Below, one piece after another: positions 36,727 to 47,775 of a DNA stretch of 50,959 nt. The notes beneath the pieces were generated by a model. That model was given only the letters and a program-made list of their open reading frames with translations, searched no databases and was not told the origin of the DNA. The DNA comes from Spongospora subterranea (Eukaryota > Endomyxa > Phytomyxea > Plasmodiophorida > Plasmodiophoridae). The DNA lies in the NCBI GenBank assembly GCA_900404475.1, contig OUQQ01000062.1:1-50959 (forward strand), in the 5' to 3' direction. The translations under genes were made by a program, and so were the position numbers. Positions within the stretch are counted from its first letter, which is position 1, and the number at the start of each line of letters is the position of its first letter.

Positions 36727-37806
36727 ATGGCGTTATTCGCTCAGCCAATGCTCCGCCTAGTTCACAGCTCCATCTTGTACCTACACCTGTTCTCGTTCCT
36801 GCCCATTGTCAAACCATCAACCGCAGACCGTTCCCCAATTCAGTCTCGGCCAATCATAGTTATTGGCCTTGACGGTCTCGGGTCTGACTATCTTGAGGCG
36901 CCTGGAATCGAGGAGATCGCCCCAGAGTTATACTCTATCTTTAGGGATGGCGCCCATAATATGAATGGGATGGCGGTAATGCCTGCCATGTCCATGGCCA
37001 ATTGGGCTACACTACTACTTGGTACCAACACGAGTACGACCGGAATTACATCAAACGATTTCAAGGGAGCAGAGGAGATTACACATTTGTGCACTAGTCT
37101 AATCGATGCTGTTCGAGGGAATGGTCTGCCAACCCTGACCCTAGCGTCTTGGATGCCCATGGATATTCTAACACCTTTGGACGCGCGTGGCCAGGCTATC
37201 GACGACCTCGTCAACTATTTGATTGGGTTCGTGAAGAACGGGAATCTGGGTCAAGGGCTGGCTTTCTTGCATGTGGACGATATTGACCATGCAGGACACC
37301 GGGCCGGATTTGGGAGCCTGGAATATGGAGAAGCGCTTCGACGAGTTGACCAAGTGGTGATTGGGGCGGTGAAGCAGGTTGCGATGGAGGTGGGTGCGAT
37401 AATAATGGTGGTGGCAGATCATTATGGGCACGGGAAAGAGCATGGGAGTCAAAGCGATAGGCGTGTCCCTCTTATGGTTTGGTCACCGAACCCGTCCGAT
37501 ATCCGCCAGGGGCATTGCCCACAGCTCACTGACCTCACCGCCGTTAGCTCAACCATCCTGCATATCAAAGGGATCATGCAGCCAGCACATTGGACCGGCA
37601 TGTCAGCTGCCCAAAACATATTCACAACCGTCCTGCCTATTCAAGTTGTTGAGGGTGAAGGCATAGGGACGAGGCGGTGCCGAGATCTGCAATCTGCGCC
37701 AAGGAAATCCCTACCAGATCAAGTATTGAATTTCAACTCCAATGAAGTATTGAATTTCAACTCCAACCAGGTAGAGCAAGTTATGGACAGGGCGTTGCAT
37801 ATATAA
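36727..37806 (+). CDS. Secreted alkaline-phosphatase-superfamily phosphodiesterase-like hydrolase
   Basis: One exon from ATG 36727 gives 359 residues. MALFAQPMLRLVHSSILYLH plus LFSFLPIV looks like a signal peptide. The hydrolase core starts at IIVIGLDGLGSDYL, which supplies the first metal-binding Asp. In AMSMANWATLLLG a Ser stands where type I phosphodiesterases have their Thr/Ser nucleophile. DDIDHAGH and MVVADHYGHG give the remaining metal ligands. The fold covers GPI ethanolamine-phosphate transferases, nucleotide pyrophosphatases and related enzymes; substrate cannot be told. At the C-terminus an 8-residue unit (VLNFNSNE/Q) is duplicated in tandem. An alternative start at 36637 would bury the signal peptide. 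It converges with the Arf-GEF gene. Confidence 0.75.
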   Translation: MALFAQPMLRLVHSSILYLHLFSFLPIVKPSTADRSPIQSRPIIVIGLDGLGSDYLEAPGIEEIAPELYSIFRDGAHNMNGMAVMPAMSMANWATLLLGTNTSTTGITSNDFKGAEEITHLCTSLIDAVRGNGLPTLTLASWMPMDILTPLDARGQAIDDLVNYLIGFVKNGNLGQGLAFLHVDDIDHAGHRAGFGSLEYGEALRRVDQVVIGAVKQVAMEVGAIIMVVADHYGHGKEHGSQSDRRVPLMVWSPNPSDIRQGHCPQLTDLTAVSSTILHIKGIMQPAHWTGMSAAQNIFTTVLPIQVVEGEGIGTRRCRDLQSAPRKSLPDQVLNFNSNEVLNFNSNQVEQVMDRALHI

Positions 37807-38053
37807 TCGGACAAAGCCGCTTTCCACACACAGATCAACTTAATATTATTGATCTGGTTTAGAAATATGGTCCTGCGAATCACCGATGTCCATTGTTTCT
37901 AAAGACATCTTCCTACCGAATGCGAAGCATCCGTCGCACACTTTAACAGCTCGAATGGATGATAACTGGCCATTAACCACTCGAGGCAATACAAGTTTCC
38001 TGGTCAAACAGGTTGTACATACGCGATATCGGCATCTTGGGCAGATATGCTGT

Positions 38054-41000
38054 TCATTCGAAACACCCGTTAGTCTGCAGGATTAACAAACCGCCGAGTG
38101 TTAATTGGGAACAATTACCTTTCGATTGAATACAGTGAAGTATTTCAGACATAGATAACAGGATTGATCGGATATTGTGGTGGAGACAGAAGGTGCTTGA
38201 GAAGCGGCTGCAAATATACAGTTGAGGGTCAAATACCACAACCAAATCGTCAGCAAATGTACCGTCAATTCTATGCCGGTGGCGGCGAGTAGCATCGCTT
38301 ATCAGTAATCGCATTGTGTCTACCCATAATGTACAGTCTTTGGACTCTTTGGAGAAGAATATAACCGACTTCCGAATATGAAATACTTCAATGGGATAGG
38401 AAAGTTCGGAAACCGCAACAGCTGTTTTCATTTTGGACAATTCGACTGACAACAATACGAAAGAAGATCAAGAAATGCGAGAATACCGGCAATGCATGTG
38501 TACCTGGCAACCTGCTGCACGTTTGCACATTGCACAGCATCAGGTGTACGGCGCGTGCTTTTTTCAGTAAAACTGAGCCTTTTTCCAGTTTTCCATACAG
38601 AAGCACATCGTTGAGCAGATATACCCGATACGGCAAAATAGATTTTCCGCCGTTACATAATTTTAACATGTCAGATGTCAAGGTGAGTTGTCGAGAAGCG
38701 TTGGACAGAACGTTCAGTGAAACAGACACCTGTACTTGAACAAGGCGATTTCTTTCCATGTTGACTGATACGTTGTCCTTGATACCTTGAATCACATCAA
38801 CCAGTTGATCACATCCTTCCCTGACAGGGGATGAGAGAAACCGCTTCACCCACGGTTGCTCCATGAAGTCTCCTGATATTAGGTTTAACTTCTGTTGCTC
38901 AGCGTTATGTGTCGTGGAAGCAATGTAAGAAATCTTGGCCAGCACATTGAGAAATGATTTTGCCTCATTTGGCATAGAAAGAAGTGATCCGCAAATGGTC
39001 CCATGCATTAATCCATTCAGAGTTATCTCACTGGTAGATTCATCCAGCTTTGCAGATAGACAACCAAGATATTGAACCCACGTGAGCTTGAACATTGACT
39101 GAATAATGCTGACTGAGTTGGAACCGGTGACGAAGCGTTGGCGGCACATTGCTTGCGTACGAATGAATGCTAATGCGCTGTGAACTGACATTTCACTTTG
39201 CGTGACGAGCTGGGACTCGCGCTCAAATTCCCCTTGAACTTGACGGTTTGCAAGACGCTCAAGCCGGGAGGCAATTGGAGTCAATTTTACACATCGGTAG
39301 AGGTCGATCAGTTGGTCTGATGGAACCCCACAACTAGATAGATTCGATACCCAAGAAGCTTCCTCCGTATTTACATCTATGAAAGATGGCACATACGATA
39401 ATCAGCGAAAGCCTGTTGAAATGGGAATTGGCACATACCATTGCTCACGTTGTACGCAGCCGCAGCAATTTCGAAGGCAGACTGTACAGAATTGAAGGCT
39501 TTGCGATTATCGCGAACATAAGCTTCAGAAAACGTATGAAGCAAGCGATTGCGACTTGTTTCATCATCTGGCATCCAGAATCCACAATCTCCAACAAACG
39601 ACCGCAAAGCTCTTTCAAACGGTCGATTAGTGAAATCTAGCAAATCAGCAAATGCATGGCGTAAATCATTCATATCTTGTTCGTTGAAAACCTCATCATT
39701 GCTACTGCCAAGATACTTTCCCACCTCGTTTTGGTCCAATGAATGACATCGATATAAAAACAGCGCAACGGGTCTCCAATTGATTTTGTGACTGGATTTG
39801 TCGGATCGGTCTGTATTTCCTAAGAATACCATAAACCTAACCGCTACAGATAAAGAAGAATTGAACGTCAGACTGAGAGCCTTCTTTATGGTGTTGTGAT
39901 TAACATCGTTAGATTCCATCCTTTGACGCCACGATGACCTAAACACGCGACCTTTTCAGTGAGGTAAATGGAAAACATCCCAGTTCACATACCGACGGTG
40001 CTGGCGGCTGTCTTCAATTGTGTTAACCGATAAGTAAACAGAGGATTTTGCCACGGATTTGCGTTCAGAGGATAACGGAATCGGAGATGAAGGTATTGAC
40101 AGAGGCGACAACTGAGATGTATGTGAGGATGGACTGGCAGGCGGGTGGTAAACATTGTTGAATATGAGGCTGCTAGTTAGCCATTGAGCTTGCATTTCCA
40201 GCAATCCTACCAGCATCGCTGTGGCTGCGCGACGTAGATGAGCGCGCTCTGCTGTTATATTAGATGGGCCAACAGCGACTTCAGACTTGGTACCCAAATC
40301 TTCGGTGGAAATCGTAGACAATAACCCGATCATTCTTTGGAATATCGGCGTCGGCTCACGGGCTCCATCATAATTAACAAAAATATCAATCAGGTTTTGA
40401 ACACTATTCATAATCATTTCTAAAGATTCAATGATGTCCAGTTTCTGCATGCATGAAGTTGATTTATGTTCAAGTAGATCGAGAAGAACACAATCGATCC
40501 AAGCGTTCATTTCGACCTTGAGTTGTCGAACGTAGTTGCGGTATACGAATATAAAGCATTTTAAAAGCCTTTGGAACTGAGGCCGACGGTATGTTCCAGT
40601 AATACTTGATTCAATGAGAGCTGGGATAACAACTCTGCGAAGCAGAAATATCGCTGGCGGAGACGATTTGATGAACCTTTGAGCGCGGTCCAGTATGAAA
40701 ACGAGAATGTCGAGCATCATCCCGTGTTCTTGGCGATTGCTTTCTACTCCAACATAGGAAGCAGGAGGTTCTGACAGCATTGCAGAGAGAACCATTATCA
40801 TAGATAATAACTGAGACGGTTCCGGCTGACTAGTCAGATGACTAACCGTGTTTGACAAATGTGTCATGCACTGCTCATCGACAACATCAAATCCTTGAAA
40901 TTTTGTAAGCATTCCATCAACAGCACCAAAAAACACCACCTGATCCACCACAGCGCCAAGAACTGAATCCCGAATCCATTTGGGAACCGATACCTTGTGG

Positions 41001-43308
41001 TTAGGAGGAACCCGACACGACGTAAGACAAGGTTGGTTCAATAAACCCATTAGAAAATATTCAGCAAAATTTGTTTCCGGATCAGCACATCCATATGCAA
41101 TGACAGACTGAATCATTTTCATAGATGTGCGTGACGAAATCAACCTTGAATTGTCGTGGTATAAGCGACATGCGACTTTCATTGCAGTTCTAAACAGCTG
41201 CTCATTATCGCTCCGAAGAGCGGAGCATAAATCGAGCAACGTGGATAACATCTAAATTCACGGAACGTAAACAATGAGGCATTACAATAAATAAAGACAA
41301 ACCAGATCGAATGGACGTTGAGGAATATGTTCAGTGGAGCTTAGCATTTGCATGGAGATAAGGGCTTTATGAGTTACAATAGGGTTGCAAGAGTATGAGC
41401 ATATGGCTATAACATATTAGGAACAGGGAACAGTTAAAAGCAAGCAAACTCACTCAGAAAAGCAGCTGCACGAGCATAATACATTTCTTGCGCCTCCAAG
41501 AAGGTCATACTCGAAAGATTACCTACCCCGTCTGCATATCCGGTGGCCAAGAATGACTCATAACGAGCCACGATGGAGAACACAGATAGCTTATAATGTA
41601 TAAAAAGCGGTAGCGGTCCATCAGACTCGATATCTATAAACATAGCCATTGATTATTTTGCAAAGATATATCAGACACTCAAGCTACCGAGTAACGATCT
41701 GGAATTGAGTGTCGCGTCACCAACTTTCGCTTGAGAGATAGTCCTGTACCCTTCCGTACCAATAGCGGACACGTTAATGTCAACGATTGGCGCTGACGAT
41801 CCGCGACGATAACAAAGGCAAACTGGGGCAGCTCCAGAGCCAAAATTGAGGTTGCCCGGAAGGCCAGTCACTGATTGGAACACCTACATGGCCAATCAGA
41901 TGCCGCACCGTCCAAGATCAAGACATCTCCACAAACCTTTTCGTATCCATAGGGTGGACTTGCATCTTGATCACCTATTTGTAGCTGTAGCTCGGTGATC
42001 GGTGACTTGTTTCGTGATCTCTCAACAGCTAAGTAAAGCTGACGATCACCGAAAGATTGGTTAAGGTCAATCGGTTCGTCGTCATCATCACAGATAAACT
42101 GGTAGCCGGGACTAAGAGTTTCTCCTTTGAAATAGACAACGATCTGGATGTCCGTAATAGGGACTGAATCGTCATAATCGACAACGAGGCGATATTGCGA
42201 AGAATTCTGCATGACCATCTCACAAGATGTCGCAAGGGAATCACAACCAGGCAAAGATGAGAGAAAAATATGCATCTGCCGTAATATTGAAAGAAGATAT
42301 GGGGTAGGACGGCCGTGTTCCTGGGGCAAGATGGGTTTGGCGATACTTTTCGCTGCGCTAGCCGTAGAAAGAGACCGTTGATCAGTAGTAATTGGCTCGC
42401 TCTGTTCTTGATCTGAGACAGATGTGGACATGCTTTGACCACCCGGATCATCAATCTGATTATGAATGATCAGCAAGATATCGAGTTTAGTTACACTACA
42501 TGTTGAACCTCGATGATAGGTGCCATGAACTTAGGAGATACCAATCTGCTGGACTGTTGAGCCTGCGAGAAGTCTACCTGCCTGGAACCCCTTTTTGGAG
42601 ACGTGATCGACAATCGCGTTTTCCTGGCTAATGCGTTGGCGAGACTGGATTTACTTGATGGTGGGGATAATGAACTTCTCGATTTTTCGTGGTTAATTGA
42701 ATCCATTCGATCGAATTCTAATGGCTTTAGACCTTTTTCAGTAGAAGCATAATTAATCAGATCGATAACACAGTTTAATACATTCCTATGAACCAAATAC
42801 ATGATGTTGAGCCAACATAATGAACTGCTGGCTAACCTGATCCTCGTTAGATATATCAAATTGTCAGGTTCAAAGACCCGGATGCACCCAGCACTCAGAT
42901 CCGATTTAATATATTGAAGACATTGACCTATATTTTCGCGTGCACGAATTGACCCTTCAGGGGCAGAGAGTGAGATATCAATGGTATCCGCATTAGCGTC
43001 GATTAAACATAGAATTTTGAATAAGACCTGATAAATAGCGAGAGTTGCTAATCCAGAATACAACATGGCAAATACGAACAACTTACTACTCCGGTTTGTA
43101 GATTCGTCACAAACTCGCTAGGCTCAATTCCAAGTTTCAGTACATCATTTACCCAAGATGTCAAATGTGATATTAATTTGCTGTCTGGTAAAAAAAAATC
43201 ACTGTGGCTGCTTTGCGGTGATGATGTATTGTCGAGGGAATGGTCGACAAGACGAAGATGATGGACATTGTTGGCTTCGGAGAGCGGCGAAACTCCAACG
43301 GAGACCAT
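38054..43308 (-). CDS. Giant CH-MABP-HUS-Sec7-HDS1-PH Arf-GEF-like protein
   Basis: Ten exons (43308-43087, 43027-42500, 42455-41888, 41822-41679, 41633-41454, 41406-41303, 41251-39993, 39938-39439, 39376-38504, 38445-38054) give 1589 residues without a phase break. Residues ~45-160 look like a calponin-homology domain (LTSWVNDVLKLG, LQTGVVLFKILCLID, RARENIGQCLQYIK, FEPDNLIYLTRIRL). Residues ~310-490 look like a MABP beta-prism (SVPITDIQIVVY, FCLCYRRGSSAPIVDINV). The HUS-box-like IFVNYDGA is near 860. Sec7 is at ~1020-1160 (KYLGSSNDE, FADLLDFTNRPFERALRSF). HDS1 follows (MFKLTWVQYLGCLSAKLDES), then a PH domain (YRVYLLNDVLLYGKLEKG). Large Arf-GEFs activate Arf at Golgi membranes. In Sec7 the GEAQ motif is replaced by DDET. 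The frame stays open upstream of 43308, so a 5' exon may be missing. Confidence 0.68.
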
Positions 43309-44274
43309 CGTTATCAGAACATTTTGCAGTGTGTGACCAGCATGTTGGGTAGAGGTCAGTGATCCGGGCGAGGGCGAGATAGAATGGATGGATATATCAG
43401 CACCAGCTGACGTGGAGGAAATCGGTGAGAGATCAATAGTGATCGATACGCAGGAGCTGATTAACTTAGTGGGTATAGGATTGAGAAGTGATGATGATGG
43501 CGAATAAGATATGAATGTAAATGAGGGGAACCCAGGTAACTTAATAACGAGCGGCCCACACACAGTCAGGGAAAGGGAGGGATACAGATATGGTCTTGAA
43601 GGGGCTATGGGGTCAGGAGATTAACATGATGTGTATCATAGGTGGGAGAGATAGGGTGTAACGATGACCACACCAACTGCTGGACAATCAACGATATCAG
43701 GGATTCTTTAATTGTTCTATACTTCAAATAAACATATAGTCCAGCCGCGTATAGTCTTTAACTACTGCTAATTTTCTCATAGCTACAGCTTTAGCATCAA
43801 TATAACTTGTCTTTCTTGTATCTGAAGGACCATGTACTCAAATATGCTAGGGCTTTCAAACAAGATTATGCCTGAACATTACGATGTAAAATAAAAAAAA
43901 GCATGCACCGTTTCGTGTTGTCAGCCTTATTTTACACGCTTAATTGGCACTTGATCTGCGCTGACGACATAAGCCTCATCCCGTAGAGTCAAAGAAGGCG
44001 CGATCCCCTACGCTGGGCGACTCGTCAACACTAAGTAAAGTGTTTACATTCAATCAATCAAGTATTGTGTGGAGAGAGTATTATTATAGGAGAATATCAT
44101 GGGTTTGGTCTGGACACATCAATGAGATGGCTCAGCCAACGGTTTGTTACTCCACACTGTTGAGCAAATTGGGTCCTGGAAAATTGGGCTGAGTACCGCA
44201 CGCGAACAGTTGTTTACTTCCCTACCGTAAAATCTTTTGATTGGGCTAGCCGGCGTTAATTTCTGAAGCATAGC
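43309..44274. other. Upstream region of the giant Arf-GEF-like gene
   Basis: From 43308 to about 43620 the minus-strand frame remains open (Ser/Pro-rich, no ATG), so part of it may be coding or an upstream exon. Beyond that, 43620-44274 is AT-rich and I see nothing in it. Confidence 0.35.
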
Positions 44275-45014
44275 AGTGCTCTTGACTGCTTTGTCCAAAG
44301 TAGGATAATAGCGGTGTCAATATCCCAGTTCGCGTCGCATCTTTGATCTCGCGAATTTTGGTTTTGAATGAAGCCAATTTACAGGACATATCGGCTTGAT
44401 GTTTGACAGATTAGAGTAAGAGAGCAGCAATCGGCTTAGGTTCCAACCATGGCAACAGTTTCAGCATTCTTCAGTACCGTGGCGTTGCATTTTGGTCGGT
44501 GAATCCTGAATGAAAGTTTTTTCAGTTGTTGAGGGATTATGGGGTTTTAGGATTATGTTGTCCAGACTGGGACGTTGTAGCAAAGGTTTTGATCTAAAGT
44601 CGACTCGTATTCGTTATGGAAAACTGTTTCACCGTTCCAGCCCGGCCACTGTTTTCTAGAACGTTAGAAGAAATTTTTGAAAGAACTGAAGCCAGTACGA
44701 GTCACTCTTAGATCTTTTTGCTACAGCTTAGTGGATTCCTAATAAGAACCTAACCCAATCATCCCTATAAACACCCTAAAAAATTTTTTCAGAATTCACC
44801 GACCGAAATGCAACGTCACGTTACTGAAGAATGCTGGAACTGTTGTCGGACATCAACCGATCATCGCTTTCTACTTCAACCCCTTAACCATCAAGCCGCT
44901 ATATCCTGTAAAGTGGATTCAGTTGAAACCCAAGATTCGCGAAATCAAGGATGCGGCAGGAACTGGGAGTTTGACACTACTATTATTCTACAAAGACAAA
45001 GCAGTCAAAAGCAC
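44275..45014. repeat. Foldback element: two ~235-bp inverted arms
   Basis: The reverse complement of 44275-44514 aligns with 44784-45014 over its whole length, with many substitutions and a few indels (roughly four in five bases agree by eye). About 270 bp lie between. The right arm is open for about 104 codons to the TGA at 45111 (FNPLTIKPLYPVKWIQLKPK then DAAGTGSLTLLLFYKDKAV), while the left arm has lost the frame. This is an old inverted duplication of a once-coding sequence, possibly a foldback transposon. The protein family is not recognised. Confidence 0.75.
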
Positions 45015-45653
45015 TTTGACAAACTATCCGGATCAAGCGGTAAATCAGACCAATGTCTTGAAGATCACGTTGCTTCTAGAACAGACTAAAGCTTCAGAAA
45101 CTGAAGCCTGACCGTACCGCTAATCCGGTCCAAGTTCAAAAGACTCGACCGCTTGGCCTCTGTCATCAGCACCATCCCTGATTATCCTACGTGCCCTGGA
45201 CTCGATTGGTCGCACTCTCGCTAACAGAGTAGTTAATGAAGACAAAGGTTGCGTTGAATCGAAAGGCAAAATTGAACAAAAACCCCGCTGATTTCGCAGA
45301 ATGTTAAATGTTTGAGCTGTTGGATGCACAAATAAGGGATTGGTTGAACCCTTCTTGGCATTACTCCACTGATACACGCTGCTCCTTTGCTCTCTGCGAA
45401 AGGCCAATTGCAATACAGCGAATCAAAGAGTATAATTGAGCAGCGTATCTGATTGTGAATTCGTCGCAGACGGATTGTGTATTGCGCATGATATGATCCC
45501 GGCCCGGGTGGCGTTACTGCATCAGGTCCGCAAATCATCATTTCACACTGTAGTGGCAGTATCGTTATCTGCCCCTGTTCTCCAATAATTGTCCTTCATA
45601 ACCACTTCACTGCACCACATTACATCTTCATTATCATCACCTATTGTCATATC
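45015..45653. other. Intergenic region
   Basis: The open frame of the right foldback arm runs to 45111. After that, 45112-45653 has no supported gene, only overlapping weak frames. The promoter of the gene at 45654 should lie at the right end. Confidence 0.4.
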
Positions 45654-46975
45654 ATGTACCGCCTATTCACACAGACGATCATCAGCCCTCGCCAGAGATC
45701 GGCAAACGGCTTGATCATAGCCATGTCGCGCACAGGGGCCCCAGGGCTGGGGGTCCGAGGCCTTGCCTATAGAGCTGGCGGCCCCAAGAAAAAACACGTC
45801 CCCAACAAGAATAGAGGGAATGGTGGTATGCATGGATCTGGGGGAGCTAACCACTCCATTAGAGATATCACAGTGAACGATATCCACAGGGAGTTGTACC
45901 TGGCAGCTAAATGCAAGCTGATAGAGGCCGATGGTTGTGTCGGAGACAGTGGATATCTCAAGGAAATGTGTCACCCTGATAAGATTATTGAAGATATTGT
46001 GTCCAGTATTAGGTCTGTAAAGCCGCTTGAGAAGGATATCTCGAGGGATGCTGTCCAAGACGATAATGATCATTATGAATATGAGGATATTGGTGATGAG
46101 AGCAAATATCTTCTCATTGATTATATCCGCAATTTCTCCCCATTACCTGAACCGGTTGATTCCAATGTTGATGACGTCATATATGAGATTATTCTAGCCA
46201 ATGGTGTTGACCACTCCAAAGTGTCAGTTGAAATGTTAGTAACGGAAGGGTTAAAGGACGAGAAGATTATGAAATGCGTTAGCGATCTGCATGATCGTTA
46301 TTGTTCTTTTGAGATGGGCGATCAGCGTCAGGGGAAAGACGATAAGATGGAGCGACTCCAGGACCAGCATCAGCTCCAGGACCGCGACGATGAGGCGGAG
46401 TACGAAAATTTTACAGAAGATGACGTTCAGGTATGATAGGTTCGAACGACCACTCGTTTGTGGCGCTGATCCTGTCAACCCAAAACAGGGCGATGCTCAT
46501 GACGATAAGGAGATCGTGTATGAAATCATGATGGAATCGTGTGGGTTCAATGGCGCATTAGACGTGGATATTTCAGATGCTGTCCGACAAGTCGCCGCAG
46601 AGTTTGCCCTTGACGATCTCAATTACGATAATGATCAGTTTAAGAGTGCGATTGATTCTCTTCGTAATCGCTTCAAATCCAGACCCGGTGTACAATCGGA
46701 CTCAGAGCTTCGTCGGCAAAAAGCCTCTCATGATTTATATGAGCGTCTGGTGACGTCGTCAGATTTGATAGGCTATGAAGATTTCGATAGGTGGCTTTTT
46801 GATAATGTGATTTGATACCCCAATACTGATTACTGCCTTATGCATTCTTAGGCTCGATGATGTTGTGAATCCGTTGGTGACCGGCCTTTTGAAGCAATAC
46901 GATTATGATTTGAACAAAATCTCTGCTCACGACATTACTGATGCCGTATCTCGTATCAAATCACAGGTTTCATAA
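45654..46975 (+). CDS. Acidic repeat-containing protein, novel family
   Basis: Three exons (45654-46430, 46489-46790, 46852-46975) give 400 residues. The N-terminus is basic and Gly-rich (RTGAPGLGVRGLAYRAGGPK then KKHVPNKNRGNGG); a second Met at 45723 may be the true start. The rest is acidic and helical. It seems to contain a degenerate unit of about 45-55 residues: DDVIYEIILANGVDHSKV ending in VSDLHDRYCSF; KEIVYEIMMESCGFNGAL ending in IDSLRNRFKS; and DVVNPLVTGLLKQYDYDL ending in AVSRIKSQ. An earlier, weaker copy may be KIIEDIVSSIRSV. Between units lies a Gln/Asp/Arg-rich linker. I recognise no family. Its isolation between transposon remnants suggests a lineage-specific gene. Confidence 0.62.
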
Positions 46976-47775
46976 AGATCATGTTTTCCAGACTTTAAGT
47001 GCAGAATCGTCATTTTTTTACATAGTTACGGTAAACGGTTCTGAATGGCAACCCTGGTTGCTCTACTGTTCTCCATGCGATTCACGTATCCAATTACCTG
47101 TTGCCGTATCGGCATCTCTTACATTGTTTGGCTTCATTGAGACGTTTTCGTTAAGCCTTGAAACTTGATATGTTGTGTCAGATTGTATAGGATCAAGGAT
47201 CTAAATGCGCGAAGTAAAGACATTTAATACGGCTCAAATCTGACAAGTTTGGAAGTCGTTGAAATCAGTACAGTATTGTCGCGATCACTTAAAAAACAGA
47301 CAATTTCAAACCCTACACCCTTCATCGTAAATAGTGTGTATTACAGTAATTGCGTTTGTTCCACAATTAATATTGTGTATTAACACACTAATTGCGAAAT
47401 AAGGAGGATGAATAGTGTCCCACACTATTCGGGAAGTTCATACTTCATATTTAGTGTGTACTCCAGTCGCAGTGTTGACTGGACAGAACTATCAGTTACA
47501 TTCATACCCTATATGAGATGGCCGAACGATCTTCCTGCCTTCATCATCAAACATCAAAACCGTTCGGTAGCGAGGCATTTCCACCGAACGCAATTTACTT
47601 CGTACATATATTTGCTGTATTGAATAGTGACGTGCAGAAAAGTACTACGACTACATTGCCTCGGGTGCGAGGCCGGGCAATGGCTCGCCATCAAAATGAT
47701 TTTGATGTTTTGCGATTATGTTTTGAAGCTCAGGCATTGCTGCTTAACGTGCCAGAAGTCGGTCACGTCTAGAGA
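46976..47775. other. Intergenic, with a cluster of small inverted repeats
   Basis: Around 47330-47480 are several AGTGTGTA words in both orientations, including the hairpin AATAGTGTCCCACACTATT at 47412-47430 and TGTGTATTAACACA near 47371. They could be ends of a small non-autonomous transposon (MITE). No gene is supported in the rest. Confidence 0.35.

Noticed and set aside
41434..41454. End of a separate CH-MABP gene at the TAA at 41434
   Set aside because: A perfect GTGAGT donor lies just before it, and the following two introns restore an uninterrupted frame into the Arf-GEF. Kept as the main alternative to test.
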